A DNA stretch of 64,000 bases from an uncultured candidate division Zixibacteria bacterium (GTDB lineage Bacteria > Zixibacteria > MSB-5A5 > GN15 > PGXB01): positions 1-64,000 of the forward strand of contig CALAMC010000098.1 of assembly GCA_937925655.1 (NCBI GenBank), read 5' to 3'. The position numbers and the translations under genes were made by a program. The notes below the pieces were generated by a model. That model saw only the letters and a list, made by a program, of their open reading frames with translations. It had not been told where the DNA came from and did no database searches. This document shows, piece by piece, positions 1 through 8,954 of the stretch (position 1 is its first letter; every line of letters begins with the position of its first letter).

Positions 1-278
1 AGGCGCGCCCAGTCGCGATGATTGCCAGGGAAGCTGTCTTTATACGATAACATCTGCTCGGCGGTGACGCCGTATTTATGCAATATCGAATCGCGGGCGG
101 CCAGAAATGAATCATTGCTGTTACGATACAATTCGGCGGCTATTGAAGTTTCCGCAATGACATTGGCATAAAGCCGAAATTCGGCCTCTTTTTTGTCACG
201 AAGGTAATCTTTACCATAAAAATATCCGCCGACCAGAAGGCCTATCACCGCCGCCGTAATTATATATCTCCAGACCAT
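1..278 (-). CDS. Membrane-anchored hypothetical protein, C-terminus cut by window edge
   Basis: The minus strand is open from an ATG at 276-278 to the window edge (92 codons visible). The product starts with a short hydrophobic anchor (residues 3-21, WRYIITAAVIGLLVGG core) followed by a charged helical region containing the phrase HKYGVTAEQMLSY. That layout (one N-terminal anchor, then a short soluble helical domain) vaguely resembles DUF4296-type small proteins, but I do not recognise the family. It is divergent from ispG, with about 75 bases between the two starts. Confidence 0.6.
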   Translation of the reverse strand, partial: MVWRYIITAAVIGLLVGGYFYGKDYLRDKKEAEFRLYANVIAETSIAAELYRNSNDSFLAARDSILHKYGVTAEQMLSYKDSFPGNHRDWAR

Positions 279-353
279 ATATCATCAACTTTCAGTTGAT
301 ATTATCCGTAGAACCGTTAAATTATGGCCTAAACTGTCAAAGGTCAAGCGGCA

Positions 354-1433
354 ATGGAAATAAGATTTCCGACAGAACGGCGCCAAAGCCGGGCGGTTAA
401 ATGCGGCCAAGTGATAATCGGCGGGGGATTTCCGGTTACGGTGCAGTCGATGACCAACACCGATACCCGCGATGTCAAAGCCACCGTGGCACAGATTAAA
501 AAACTGACCGCGGCCGGGTGCGATATTGTCCGCGTGGCGGTCCCCGACCGTGAAGCCGCTTTAAAACTGGGACAAATCAAGTCGAAAATATCCATCCCGC
601 TGGTTGCCGATATTCATTTCAAGTATAAACTGGCGCTCGAAGCGATCAAGCAGGGGGTCGATAAAATCCGCATCAACCCGGGCAATATCGGCGACGACAC
701 CAAAGTCGCCGAAATCGCTAAAGCGGCCAAAGATGCCGGGATACCGATACGGGTCGGGGTCAATTCGGGGTCGCTTCCGGCGGATATACTTGAAAAATAC
801 GGCCACGATAATCCCGAAGGCTTTGTCGAAGCGGCTCTTCGGCAGGTCGAACTTCTCGAAAAAAACGACTTCCATGATATAGTCATCGCCATGAAATCCT
901 CAAACGTCAATATCGCCTGGCAAGCGTATTTGCTTCTGGCACAGAAGGTCGATTATCCGTTTCACCTCGGTATAACCGAGGCCGGGACACTTGAATCCGG
1001 GACAATCAAATCCTCGGTCGGGCTGGGCGCGATTCTAATTCATGGTATCGGTGATACGATTCGAGTATCACTCACGGCCGACCCGGTCGAGGAAATCAAA
1101 ATCGGCAAGGCTATTCTCAAAGCGCTGGAACTCAAAAAAGAGGGCGTGGAAATTATCTCCTGCCCCACCTGCGGGCGGTGCGAAATAGACGTAATCAGAC
1201 TGGCGCGATCCATCGAGAAAAAGACGGCGCATTATAAGACGCCGCTCAAAGTGGCGGTCATGGGCTGTGTGGTCAATGGCCCCGGTGAGGCGCGCGCCGC
1301 CGATATCGGCATCACCGGCGGGCGGGGCCAGGGACTCTTGTTCAAAAAGGGCGAGATAGTTAAAAAAGTGCCCGAATCGGATCTGGAAAAAACCCTTCTC
1401 GAAGAAATCAAGATTCTCACCGGCGGGAAGTAG
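354..1433 (+). CDS. ispG: 4-hydroxy-3-methylbut-2-en-1-yl diphosphate synthase (IspG/GcpE)
   Basis: This is the penultimate enzyme of the MEP isoprenoid pathway. It reductively opens 2-C-methyl-erythritol-2,4-cyclodiphosphate to HMBPP with a [4Fe-4S] cluster, in the cytoplasm. The 359-residue length is that of the two-domain bacterial enzyme: a TIM barrel (about 1-255) and a cluster domain (about 265-359). The cluster ligands are visible as Cys270, Cys273 and Cys305 plus Glu312 (CPTCGR and MGCVVNGPGEA), the same numbers as I recall for the E. coli enzyme. QSMTNT and RINPGNIG are family signatures. The gene stands alone here; the next gene starts 71 bases downstream. Confidence 0.97.
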   Translation: MEIRFPTERRQSRAVKCGQVIIGGGFPVTVQSMTNTDTRDVKATVAQIKKLTAAGCDIVRVAVPDREAALKLGQIKSKISIPLVADIHFKYKLALEAIKQGVDKIRINPGNIGDDTKVAEIAKAAKDAGIPIRVGVNSGSLPADILEKYGHDNPEGFVEAALRQVELLEKNDFHDIVIAMKSSNVNIAWQAYLLLAQKVDYPFHLGITEAGTLESGTIKSSVGLGAILIHGIGDTIRVSLTADPVEEIKIGKAILKALELKKEGVEIISCPTCGRCEIDVIRLARSIEKKTAHYKTPLKVAVMGCVVNGPGEARAADIGITGGRGQGLLFKKGEIVKKVPESDLEKTLLEEIKILTGGK

Positions 1434-1504
1434 ACATTGCCGGGGTAATTCTCCCGTTTCTTCTGCCGATAATTATAAAAAGGTTCAAATTATTTTAGAA
1501 TAAG

Positions 1505-2497
1505 ATGTCTCTTTATAAAACAGCATCCTGGGTTTTATTCTTCACTTTGCTTCTCATCGGAGCCGCATCCGGCGAGAACATTGACAGCCTTTATCAGAAG
1601 GGCGAAGAGCATCTTCAAAATGGCCTTCTCAAAGAGGCCATAATCTGTTTCGAGCAGGTCTATGCTCTTGACCCGGATTTCGGCGATGTCGTGCAAAAGC
1701 TGATAAAGACGACGCGCTTTTATGGAATCGAGTTGTACGGGGTCGGCCGTCACGTCGAGGCTCTTGCATACTGGCAACGGACATTGGAACTGGCCCCCGG
1801 CAATGAAGAAATTACAGCCTATATTAACCGGGCCAAAAATGAAATGAAAACGATGGGGCAATTGACCGGCCAGGCGGTACCGGAGGAGCCCGCGCCGATA
1901 GTACAAAAACCGCCGGAAATGGCGCCAAAAGAAGAGATACCCGTCAGAAAAGTCGATACCGTTTTCGTCACCACCTACAAAGTAATACCGGTGGCACCCG
2001 AAGCGGCGCCTGTAACGGTGACCGGAATGGAAACGAATATTCGATTCGGCCTGGCCTACCCCTCCGCCGCGGGCGATATGGACTATAACCGGGGCTGGGC
2101 GTTGAATATTGATATGACTCCGATACATCTCACCAGAAATTTCGGCCTTGAATTATCGGGAATGTATGCCGGAGTGAACATGGTGGATGATTCCGAGGCG
2201 CGGTTGAGCATTATCGGCGGTAACGTCGGCGGAGCGTACAATCTCAAATTGCCGTTATTGCCCGCTTTTGAATCCTCGGCGGGCCTGGGCATTTATAATA
2301 TATTGCATACCGGCGAAATAAGCCTGGTGACCTCGCAGTCAACCACGCAGGAGACCGTTTCGGGCTACACCCTCGGGCTGGGTCTTGACCGAAAAATGGG
2401 GTCGAGCCGCATCGGGTTTTCCCTGGAATATCTGGTTTTAGATTCGGAATTTCTCGATAATGTGTTATTGTTCAACATTGGTTTCGGGATAAATTAA
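1505..2497 (+). CDS. Secreted TPR protein with C-terminal beta-barrel-like domain
   Basis: Residues 1-23 form a signal peptide. Residues about 27-115 hold two to three TPR-like helical repeats (YQKGEEHLQNGLLKEAI and a second copy near 85-110). A Pro/Glu-rich linker (about 125-165) follows, and residues about 175-330 alternate aromatic and glycine-rich strands ending in phenylalanine-rich NIGFGIN, as in outer-membrane beta-barrels. The architecture suggests an outer-membrane protein with a periplasmic protein-interaction domain. I cannot name a function. No clear Shine-Dalgarno precedes the ATG. Confidence 0.6.
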   Translation: MSLYKTASWVLFFTLLLIGAASGENIDSLYQKGEEHLQNGLLKEAIICFEQVYALDPDFGDVVQKLIKTTRFYGIELYGVGRHVEALAYWQRTLELAPGNEEITAYINRAKNEMKTMGQLTGQAVPEEPAPIVQKPPEMAPKEEIPVRKVDTVFVTTYKVIPVAPEAAPVTVTGMETNIRFGLAYPSAAGDMDYNRGWALNIDMTPIHLTRNFGLELSGMYAGVNMVDDSEARLSIIGGNVGGAYNLKLPLLPAFESSAGLGIYNILHTGEISLVTSQSTTQETVSGYTLGLGLDRKMGSSRIGFSLEYLVLDSEFLDNVLLFNIGFGIN

Positions 2498-2674
2498 ATC
2501 CGGAATCTATTTTCCGCTATCGATTCTTAAATTTCAACGGCAAAAAAAGTTTAAGCGTTTTTTATCGAATTTTTCCAATCGACGCCGGTATATCCATTAA
2601 AGACGGGAATACGCGATTTTAATTTAAAGTTAAATTAATCGACCCTATATTTAAAATGTAGAAGAAGTATCACT

Positions 2675-3178
2675 ATGGATAAATACAAGCGCCCCGTGAT
2701 CAAACTGCCGTTTTCGCTGTTTGAGAAAATATTCGAGTCGCTGGCCGCGGCCGGTCTGTTTATTTCGATATTCTTGATCATAAATTACTGGTCATCGCTA
2801 CCCGCACAGGTCCCCAGCCATTTCGGCATCAGTGGTCTCCCCGATGACTGGAGCGGCAAATCCATTTTGATTATTCTGCCGATTATTTCATTTTTCCTAT
2901 ATATCCTTTTAACCTTCGCGGGCCGTATCCCGCATCTCGGCAATTATGTGGTTCCGATCACAATCGAAAACGCCGAACGACAGTACCGCCTGGCGCGCCA
3001 GTTTTTATCAATGCTCAAGGCCGAGCTTATCTGGGTTTTTACGCTGATCAACTGGACGGCAATCGGCGTGGCGCTGGAACGTTGTGAAGGACTGGGGGTT
3101 CTGTTTCTGCCGGTTTTCCTGGGCATCGTCTTCGGGACAATCGGGTTATATGTTTATAAATCATCGAAGGCGAGATAA
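2675..3178 (+). CDS. DUF1648-type small membrane protein
   Basis: The 167 residues contain about four hydrophobic segments (near 24-42, 62-80, 112-132 and 140-160). The stretch SSLPAQVPSHFGISGLPDDW is the hallmark of the DUF1648 domain found in SdpI-like and related membrane proteins. SdpI proteins in Firmicutes give immunity to a toxin peptide, but DUF1648 alone does not imply that role. It is a single gene with 176 bases of AT-rich sequence before it, in which I see no convincing promoter. Confidence 0.7.
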   Translation: MDKYKRPVIKLPFSLFEKIFESLAAAGLFISIFLIINYWSSLPAQVPSHFGISGLPDDWSGKSILIILPIISFFLYILLTFAGRIPHLGNYVVPITIENAERQYRLARQFLSMLKAELIWVFTLINWTAIGVALERCEGLGVLFLPVFLGIVFGTIGLYVYKSSKAR

Positions 3179-3197
3179 TTTTCGCATCCCACATCCA

Positions 3198-3230
3198 TAA
3201 AAATGTGATTTCCATCTTAAAAATGTGATT
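3198..3230 (+). repeat. Tandem direct repeat, two copies of TAAAAATGTGATT
   Basis: The 13-mer occurs identically at 3198-3210 and 3218-3230, a 20-base period (about two helical turns). The second copy runs into the proposed -35 of the VOC-gene promoter, which is where a dimeric or cooperative regulator would bind. Confidence 0.55.
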
Positions 3231-3257
3231 ATCACGACATAATTTGTCCCGTATAAT
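3229..3257 (+). promoter_or_regulatory. Sigma70-type promoter for the VOC gene
   Basis: TTATCA (3229-3234) is separated by 17 bases from TATAAT (3252-3257), about 48 bases before the VOC-protein start. The -10 is perfect and the -35 matches 4 of 6 positions. Confidence 0.5.
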
Positions 3258-3304
3258 AGGTATCGTCAACAGTCACGAAAACTTATTAAAACGGGAGTCT
3301 ACAA

Positions 3305-3691
3305 ATGGCCGATCAAAAACCAGTTCATGGAACCTTTTGCTGGAATGAACTGATGACTTGGGATGTCGAAAAGGCGATCAAGTTTTATTCCGAATTAATC
3401 GGGTGGAAAATCGCCGACAGCGGCATGCCGGGCATGAATTACAACATCGCCAAAGCCGGTGACAAACAGGTCGCGGGCATGATGGCGATGACGCCGGAAA
3501 TGCCGGCCCAGGTGCCCTCGCACTGGATGTCATATATCACGGTCGATGATGTCGATGGTGCCGCCGCCAAAGTCAAGAAGCTGGGCGGAACCATATTGCA
3601 CGGCCCGGCCGATATTCCGACGGTCGGGCGGTTCTGTGTCGTGCAGGACCCGACCGGCGCGGCGATATCGCTGATTCAATTCCCGGAGTGA
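3305..3691 (+). CDS. VOC-superfamily (glyoxalase/bleomycin-resistance-like) protein
   Basis: The 128 residues form one vicinal-oxygen-chelate module of two beta-alpha-beta-beta-beta halves: FCWNELMTWDVEKAIKFY starts the first and SYITVDDVDGAAAKVKKLGG the second. The C-terminal FCVVQDPTGAAISLIQF is the usual end of the fold. Family members bind a metal and act on many small molecules, so the substrate cannot be read from the sequence. The start follows a good ribosome-binding site (GGGAG). The gene has its own promoter with direct repeats upstream, hinting at regulated expression. Confidence 0.85.
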   Translation: MADQKPVHGTFCWNELMTWDVEKAIKFYSELIGWKIADSGMPGMNYNIAKAGDKQVAGMMAMTPEMPAQVPSHWMSYITVDDVDGAAAKVKKLGGTILHGPADIPTVGRFCVVQDPTGAAISLIQFPE

Positions 3692-3814
3692 TGGCGTCAC
3701 CGGCGAATTTCAGGAATATTATATCTACGTGTGTGGCCCTTTCAAACTTGTTTGGAGGGGTCATATATCAGCATGTCCTGACTAACGGTCGCTATCTGTC
3801 AGAACAACAATAAT

Positions 3815-4147
3815 CTAAATGGTATCTTTGGAGATGTCGCGGCGGGTATCGAGTTCATGCTGGGCGGCGATGTCATTGAGTTCGACAATGTGTTCACGGG
3901 TGACATTGTAGCGATATATTCCCAGCACCATCGTGATGACCCCGACCGGGATAAAAATCCACCCGGTAATCTCGATATAAATGTTGTGGAAAAACTTGAC
4001 GAAGGTCAATCCGGCGATGATGAATGTCAGGGCGGTGCGCATATAGGCCAGAATGGTTCGTTCGTTGGCCAGTTTGGTACGCACGGCGTCCATGCGGTCG
4101 CGGAAGTGATTTTTCCCGCTGGCCGACTTATGAAACAAAAACTTCAT
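3815..4147 (-). CDS. DUF202 (YidH-like) inner-membrane protein
   Basis: The signature RTKLANERTILAYMRTALTFIIAG places it in DUF202, small inner-membrane proteins of unknown function. Two to three hydrophobic segments follow. I chose the ATG at 4147, which follows GAGGG, over a TTG 36 bases upstream; the spacing to GAGGG is short, so the start is not certain. From the ATG the protein is 110 residues. It is convergent with the VOC gene. The following minus-strand space up to rqcH (4148-4249) shows nothing notable. Confidence 0.8.
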   Translation of the reverse strand: MKFLFHKSASGKNHFRDRMDAVRTKLANERTILAYMRTALTFIIAGLTFVKFFHNIYIEITGWIFIPVGVITMVLGIYRYNVTREHIVELNDIAAQHELDTRRDISKDTI

Positions 4148-4249
4148 ATTCCCTCGCGATTGCCATAAAATATTTATCGGCAAAACATCATGTTTCCGAT
4201 AACATGGTTAGTATAACAGGCTATTTTTGAATCTGTTCCGAAAAGAATT

Positions 4250-5998
4250 TTAATCCGGCTTATGCGGCGCGACCATGATCGTCTTTTCCCGCTCCAGTGT
4301 CACCAGCCCCGGTTTGGCTTTGCGCGGCTTGCGGACATAACGCCGTTCGGTATAGGCCACCGGCACCGCTTTGGAATTGCGGGCTTTGGAATAATAAGCC
4401 GCTATCGCCGCCGTTTCGGCAATTTCGGCTTTCGACGGCTCGAAATTCTTGTCGGGGTATTTCATGACCACATGCGAGCCGGGACACTGCGAGGCATGGA
4501 ACCAGAGCTCATACGGTTTGGCGTGATCGAAAGTGGTCCGGTCGTTGTCGTCGCCGTCTTTGCCGACGAATATTTTAAGGCCGCTCGACAGAGTGTATTC
4601 CCGGTAGGGTAGTCGCGGGGCGGTCTCGCGCTTGACCGCTTCGGCCGGAAGCAGTTGCTTGATTTCGGCATCGTACTTTTGCGAAGCGCCGTCGAAATCA
4701 TGCTCCAAGTCGGATTGCATCCTTTTTGCCGCCTCATACTCCCTTTGGGCGATATCGATTCTTCTGTGCAGAAGCTCCAGCCCGTCTTTGCCCTTGCGGA
4801 ATTTCTTGAAATACCGGTCGGCGTTCTCGGCCGGTGTCAGTGCCGGGTCCAGCTCTATTTGCACCATACCGCCATCTGGTGAATAGATATCCTCGAGCTC
4901 GACCCTTTTCATGCCTCTTTTCAATGACTTTAAATTGATTTTCAGAAGTTCCGCCATCTTGCGATACAGCTCATAATTGTCGGCATTTTGCACGTCTTTG
5001 CCGATCTGGTCGATTTTACGTTCGAGTTTTTTTACATGCCGCGCGACGGCTTCCATAATAACCTGCTTCTGATCGACTTCGGCCTTGAATTCTTTATTAT
5101 CGCGGACGCACTGGTACACCGCTAAAGACAGCGATTTGGCCTTTTCAGCTTCGATACTCACGGATTTGAGTTTAAACGGGTAGGCGGCGTATGGGCGCAA
5201 GTTATATATATGTCCGCTTTGATAATAATTAAATCTATGGGCCAGTTCTGACACGGCCTCCGAAAGTCTATCATAATCAGCGTCCGTCAACTGCTTTATT
5301 TCGATATCTTTTTCAAGCGACGCGGCGTGCAGTATTTCATCGACCAGAATATCGTTGAGGCCAAGGATGGATTTTTTGATGATATTTTTAAGCAGGTCGG
5401 CTTCCGATACCCCGCCGCGCGGGGCCGAAAAAGCCGACAATTCATCGTCGGGTTTCTCTTCCCGTAAAACGGGATTCGGAACCCGACCTACGATATTTTC
5501 AATTTTCTCCGCAGTGCAATCGAATGGGTTTAATCTATTCACCGGCTCCGGAGGCGTGTACTTCTCGTTTTCATCGTACTTCTTATGACGCAGAGTCGCC
5601 AATATTCTGTCTTTCTTATCCAACAGCCAGATATTGCCATTGGGGCCGATGGCTTCGACGATAACGCTGTACTTGTCTTTATCCTTTTCCAGATCGATGC
5701 GAAATATACGGTCGAGGCCGTACTGCGTGATCGAGACGACGGTACTGTCGATGGCTTCCTGAAAAAACGGCCAGGGCTTTTCTTTGGTGTCGATTTTGAT
5801 TTTCGAACGGGGGATCATGAATGTGCCAAAGCCGACCGGGTGATAGGCCAGCCCCAGCGCAAAATGCCCCGAGTCGGCCTTGAACAGCAGATAGGCTTCC
5901 CGTTCTTTTTTGTAAAACTCGGTCGAAATGAATTTCGCCCCGATGAGGGTGTCTTTCAACTCCACCACGAGCGCATATATATGAAGCGACGTTTGCAT
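4250..5998 (-). CDS. rqcH: RqcH/NFACT-family ribosome quality-control protein
   Basis: Bacterial Rqc2 homologue (formerly fibronectin-binding protein A). Known RqcH binds stalled 50S-peptidyl-tRNA complexes and directs C-terminal alanine tailing for degradation. The 582 residues show the order NFACT-N (about 1-200), a coiled-coil middle (about 300-425, rich in K/E/R) and the NFACT-R domain (about 450-565, LSSGLKIFVGKDGDDND and ELWFHASQCPGSHVVM). The Asp-Arg pair needed for tailing in B. subtilis is present as Asp96-Arg97 (QYGLDRIF). No clear ribosome-binding site precedes the ATG. Alanine tails are degrons for ClpXP-type proteases; clpC lies 5 kb away. Confidence 0.93.
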   Translation of the reverse strand: MQTSLHIYALVVELKDTLIGAKFISTEFYKKEREAYLLFKADSGHFALGLAYHPVGFGTFMIPRSKIKIDTKEKPWPFFQEAIDSTVVSITQYGLDRIFRIDLEKDKDKYSVIVEAIGPNGNIWLLDKKDRILATLRHKKYDENEKYTPPEPVNRLNPFDCTAEKIENIVGRVPNPVLREEKPDDELSAFSAPRGGVSEADLLKNIIKKSILGLNDILVDEILHAASLEKDIEIKQLTDADYDRLSEAVSELAHRFNYYQSGHIYNLRPYAAYPFKLKSVSIEAEKAKSLSLAVYQCVRDNKEFKAEVDQKQVIMEAVARHVKKLERKIDQIGKDVQNADNYELYRKMAELLKINLKSLKRGMKRVELEDIYSPDGGMVQIELDPALTPAENADRYFKKFRKGKDGLELLHRRIDIAQREYEAAKRMQSDLEHDFDGASQKYDAEIKQLLPAEAVKRETAPRLPYREYTLSSGLKIFVGKDGDDNDRTTFDHAKPYELWFHASQCPGSHVVMKYPDKNFEPSKAEIAETAAIAAYYSKARNSKAVPVAYTERRYVRKPRKAKPGLVTLEREKTIMVAPHKPD

Positions 5999-6050
5999 GG
6001 CGGGAATATATGAAACATGAATGATTTAGGAAATACAAAAGAAATCGTAT

Positions 6051-6083
6051 GGCAGAACCCGAGCGTAGCGACGTGGTTCTGCC
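6051..6083. repeat. Hairpin with GGCAGAACC arms, T-run on plus side
   Basis: GGCAGAACC (6051-6059) pairs perfectly with GGTTCTGCC (6075-6083) around a 15-base loop. The same arms recur in the palindrome at 6108-6158. A run of seven T follows at 6090-6096, so it could terminate plus-strand transcription, but there is no plus-strand gene upstream; it may instead be part of a REP-like pair. Confidence 0.6.
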
Positions 6084-6107
6084 AATTATTTTTTTACTTA
6101 ACAATAA

Positions 6108-6163
6108 GGCAGAACCGCTATCCTTCATTTCATTCAGGATCTTCGAAGGGGTTCTGCCCTACC
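6108..6163. repeat. REP-like imperfect palindrome (copy 1)
   Basis: The outer arms are GGCAGAACC (6108-6116) and GGTTCTGCC (6150-6158). Inside is a small hairpin ATCCT...AGGAT (6120-6140), then CTTCG, and after the outer arm comes CCTACC. The same order of parts, with different arm sequences, is seen at 10341-10392 beside a transposase relic. It lies just past the 3' end of the fumarase operon. Confidence 0.6.
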
Positions 6164-6183
6164 AAAAGAATAACTTCAAATTC

Positions 6184-6741
6184 CTACGCTTTCCCGTACT
6201 TCTCCATGCCCTCTTTGTACAGGTTCCCGCCGTGGCAATCCAGCGCGACAATGGCCGGAAACTCTTTGACCGTCAATTTACGAATAGCTTCGGCGCCGAG
6301 ATCTTCGTACGCCACGATTTCAGCGGCGGTAATGGACTTGGCAATCAACGCCCCGGCGCCCCCGACCGCCGCGAAATAGACGGCTTTGTGCTTCTTCATG
6401 GCCGCGACCACTTCCGGTCCCATCTCCCCTTTGCCGATCATACCCTTCTGCCCGGCTTCGATGACGATCGGGGTGTAGGCGTTCATGCGATACGACGTGG
6501 TCGGTCCGGCCGAGCCGATGGGCTGACCCGGTTTGGGCGGAGTCGGCCCGACAAAATATATTATCTGCCCGGTTACGTCGAACGGCAGCTTTTCGCCCTT
6601 TTGAATCAATTCCACCAGCCGTTTGTGAGCGGCGTCGCGGGCGGTGTAAACGGTACCGTTTATCAATACCTGGTCGCCGACCTTGAGGCTTTCGACCACC
6701 TGGTCGGTCAGCGGCGTCGTGATTACTTTTTTATCAGACAT
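6184..6741 (-). CDS. Fumarate hydratase class I, beta (C-terminal) subunit
   Basis: Small subunit of the two-subunit, Fe-S-dependent fumarase/L(+)-tartrate dehydratase-type hydro-lyase, which interconverts fumarate and malate in the TCA cycle. The signatures are GPTPPKPGQPIGSAGPTTSYRM (central), FAAVGGAGALIA and the ending ALDCHGGNLY. The 185 residues are the usual length of the split beta subunit. The start follows GGAGATAAACA. It lies 26 bases downstream of the alpha subunit, clearly one operon. The choice of fumarate over tartrate rests on context and family frequency. Confidence 0.92.
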   Translation of the reverse strand: MSDKKVITTPLTDQVVESLKVGDQVLINGTVYTARDAAHKRLVELIQKGEKLPFDVTGQIIYFVGPTPPKPGQPIGSAGPTTSYRMNAYTPIVIEAGQKGMIGKGEMGPEVVAAMKKHKAVYFAAVGGAGALIAKSITAAEIVAYEDLGAEAIRKLTVKEFPAIVALDCHGGNLYKEGMEKYGKA

Positions 6742-6767
6742 TGTTTATCTCCAGCGTTCTATATTCT

Positions 6768-7610
6768 TCACAATACGATTTCTTTATGACGCGCCGCATG
6801 GCATTGTGTATTGACCGCCACCGGCAATGACGCGATATGGCACGGATGCACTTCGATATGCACGTCGAGCGCCGTGGTCGTACCGCCCAGCCCCTGCGGG
6901 CCGATACCGAGCTTGTTGATTCTTTCCAGAAGTTCCAGCTCGAGGTCGGCGTAGAATTTTTTGGGGTGACGACTGCCGACCGGGCGAAGCAGCGATTTTT
7001 TGGCCAGCATGGCGCATTTCTCGAAAGTCCCGCCGATACCGACGCCGATTATCACCGGCGGGCAGGGATTGCCGCCGGAGCGGCGGACGCGGTCGATGAC
7101 AAATTCCTTGACGCCGTTGACGCCGTCGGAGGGCTTGAGCATTTTTATTTCAGACATGTTTTCCGAACCGCCGCCTTTGGGGGCAATGGTAATTTTGACT
7201 TTGTCACCCGGGACGATTTCGGTGTGTATCACGGCCGGAGTGTTATCGCCGGTATTTTTCCTCTCCAGCGGGTCGCCCAAAACCGATTTGCGCAGATACC
7301 CGTCGGCATACCCGCGCCGGATGCCCTCGTGCAACGCTTCATTGTAGTCACCGCCGACAATACGGACGTCCTGGCCCAGTTCCACGAACAACACGGCGTA
7401 ACCCGTATCCTGACACATCGGCGCCTGCTCGGTTTTGGCGATTTCGGCATTGGTCAGGATCTGGTCGAGAATCCCTTTGCCGACCGGCGAGGCCTCGACC
7501 GCTTTGGCCTTTTTCACCGCCTCGATCACGTCGCTTCCCAGATCATAGCTGGCTTCGATAGCCAGCTGGCGGACCGCTTTGGTTAACTGCTCTGTGCTAA
7601 TCTCACGCAT
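6768..7610 (-). CDS. Fumarate hydratase class I, alpha (N-terminal) subunit
   Basis: Large subunit of the class I Fe-S hydro-lyase; it carries the catalytic [4Fe-4S] cluster. Cysteines in conserved settings are Cys66 (APMCQDTG), Cys183 (GGNPCPP) and Cys199 (GGTFEKCA), the usual three ligands. PKGGGSENMS (about 144-153) is a family signature. The 280 residues match the split form. The start is preceded by GGAG at good distance. It is the first gene of a two-gene operon with the beta subunit. Confidence 0.94.
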   Translation of the reverse strand: MREISTEQLTKAVRQLAIEASYDLGSDVIEAVKKAKAVEASPVGKGILDQILTNAEIAKTEQAPMCQDTGYAVLFVELGQDVRIVGGDYNEALHEGIRRGYADGYLRKSVLGDPLERKNTGDNTPAVIHTEIVPGDKVKITIAPKGGGSENMSEIKMLKPSDGVNGVKEFVIDRVRRSGGNPCPPVIIGVGIGGTFEKCAMLAKKSLLRPVGSRHPKKFYADLELELLERINKLGIGPQGLGGTTTALDVHIEVHPCHIASLPVAVNTQCHAARHKEIVL

Positions 7611-7655
7611 GAATCAACTCCACCTTGCCCAGCCCATAACCGCCGGGCCCTTATT

Positions 7656-8954
7656 CTATTGGTTTAAATCTTCATACACCTTATAGGCGCGCTCAATTCG
7701 TTTGTTCAACGAGGGATGGTCATAAAACCAAAATTCAATTATAGCCGATGGACTCGGATCGGACAAGTTAAAGGCCGATAATTTTTCGAAGGTCGATTGG
7801 GCGACCGCCCCGTCTATGCCTGAAATTTCCATTCCGTAGCGGTCGCAGGCATATTCCATCTGACGGCTGACGGCATTCCATATCGGCTGTGTAAAAAACG
7901 AAAAAACCGCCACGAATAAAAGCAAAAGCGGGTAACTTGCGATATCGGCCGGCTTTTCAAATCCCAGACGATTTTTGAATTTCGTTATGAAGCCCGGCAT
8001 GGTTTTATGGGCAATGTACGCCCCGAATAGCACCGCCAGCACAAAGCCGAAGATGCCAAACCAGATATGATTCTTGACATAGTGTCCCATCTCATGACCG
8101 ACCACATAACGCATCTCATCGAGCGTGAAATTGTCGATCATGTTATCATAGAGGACAATTCTTTTGGTTCCGAATACCCCGACAAAATAGGCATTGACCT
8201 TGCTGGAGCGTTTCGAGGTGTCGATTCGGTAAATATCGGGATTATGTATCCCCGCCTTTTCGGCCAGTTCGGTCATGGCCGTCCGGAGCTTATCGTCCGG
8301 GACCGGCTTGAATTCGTTGAAAAGCGGGTCGATGACGGTCGGATAGACAATCATCATGAAAACCATGAAGGGAAACGCCGCCCCGGCCAGATACAGCCAC
8401 CACCGCCGCGTTTTTTCCAGCAGGGTATAAAGTATCACGACGACGATCAGCATGATGACATAATCGACTGCATAGTACAACACCCGGTCGGACAACCAGC
8501 CGCCCAGGTTCTGATTGGAAAAACCATATTGATGTTCGATAATAAAGCCCCGGTAATAACCGATCGGCAGTTTGACGATGAACAGGACAATCATGAATAA
8601 AAACAAATATATGGCGTATTGAAGAAGACGCTTGGACGTAACTTTTTGCACCCAACCCCGGATTCGTGCCGAAAACCCGGAAAATAGAATAGCGCTCAAA
8701 ATGAGCACTTCCAGTGCGAACGATACCAGCCGCCACCTATTGACAAATCTGGCATAGGAAACCAGCTGTTCCTGACGTTCCGGCGTCAGTGGAAATTGGA
8801 GGGACTGGGAATGCGATTCGACGATCCCGGTCGGCTGGGGAGCGTCTTCTTCTTCCGTCAAAACGACGGCGGCCGAATCCCCGGCCGGGCATGCCGGACA
8901 CAGCAGGGTCGAAAATGCGGCAATAAGAATTAACGTCCCAATCAATAATCGCAC
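7656..8954 (-). CDS. M48 family (Ste24/CAAX-prenyl-protease-1-like) membrane metallopeptidase
   Basis: Integral-membrane zinc protease. The N-terminal signal-like segment is residues 1-24; four to six further hydrophobic segments follow (near 78-95, 113-130, 163-180, 188-206, 297-315 and 342-358). The zinc site is His287-Glu288-x-x-His291 (VVGHEMGHYVKNH) with Glu367 in MEYACDRYG as third ligand. SSKVNAYFVG is typical of Ste24 homologues. In eukaryotes the family trims CAAX proteins; bacterial members are thought to act in membrane-protein quality control. Translation starts at GTG after AGGAGAATCTT. It stands alone. Confidence 0.9.
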   Translation of the reverse strand: MRLLIGTLILIAAFSTLLCPACPAGDSAAVVLTEEEDAPQPTGIVESHSQSLQFPLTPERQEQLVSYARFVNRWRLVSFALEVLILSAILFSGFSARIRGWVQKVTSKRLLQYAIYLFLFMIVLFIVKLPIGYYRGFIIEHQYGFSNQNLGGWLSDRVLYYAVDYVIMLIVVVILYTLLEKTRRWWLYLAGAAFPFMVFMMIVYPTVIDPLFNEFKPVPDDKLRTAMTELAEKAGIHNPDIYRIDTSKRSSKVNAYFVGVFGTKRIVLYDNMIDNFTLDEMRYVVGHEMGHYVKNHIWFGIFGFVLAVLFGAYIAHKTMPGFITKFKNRLGFEKPADIASYPLLLLFVAVFSFFTQPIWNAVSRQMEYACDRYGMEISGIDGAVAQSTFEKLSAFNLSDPSPSAIIEFWFYDHPSLNKRIERAYKVYEDLNQ

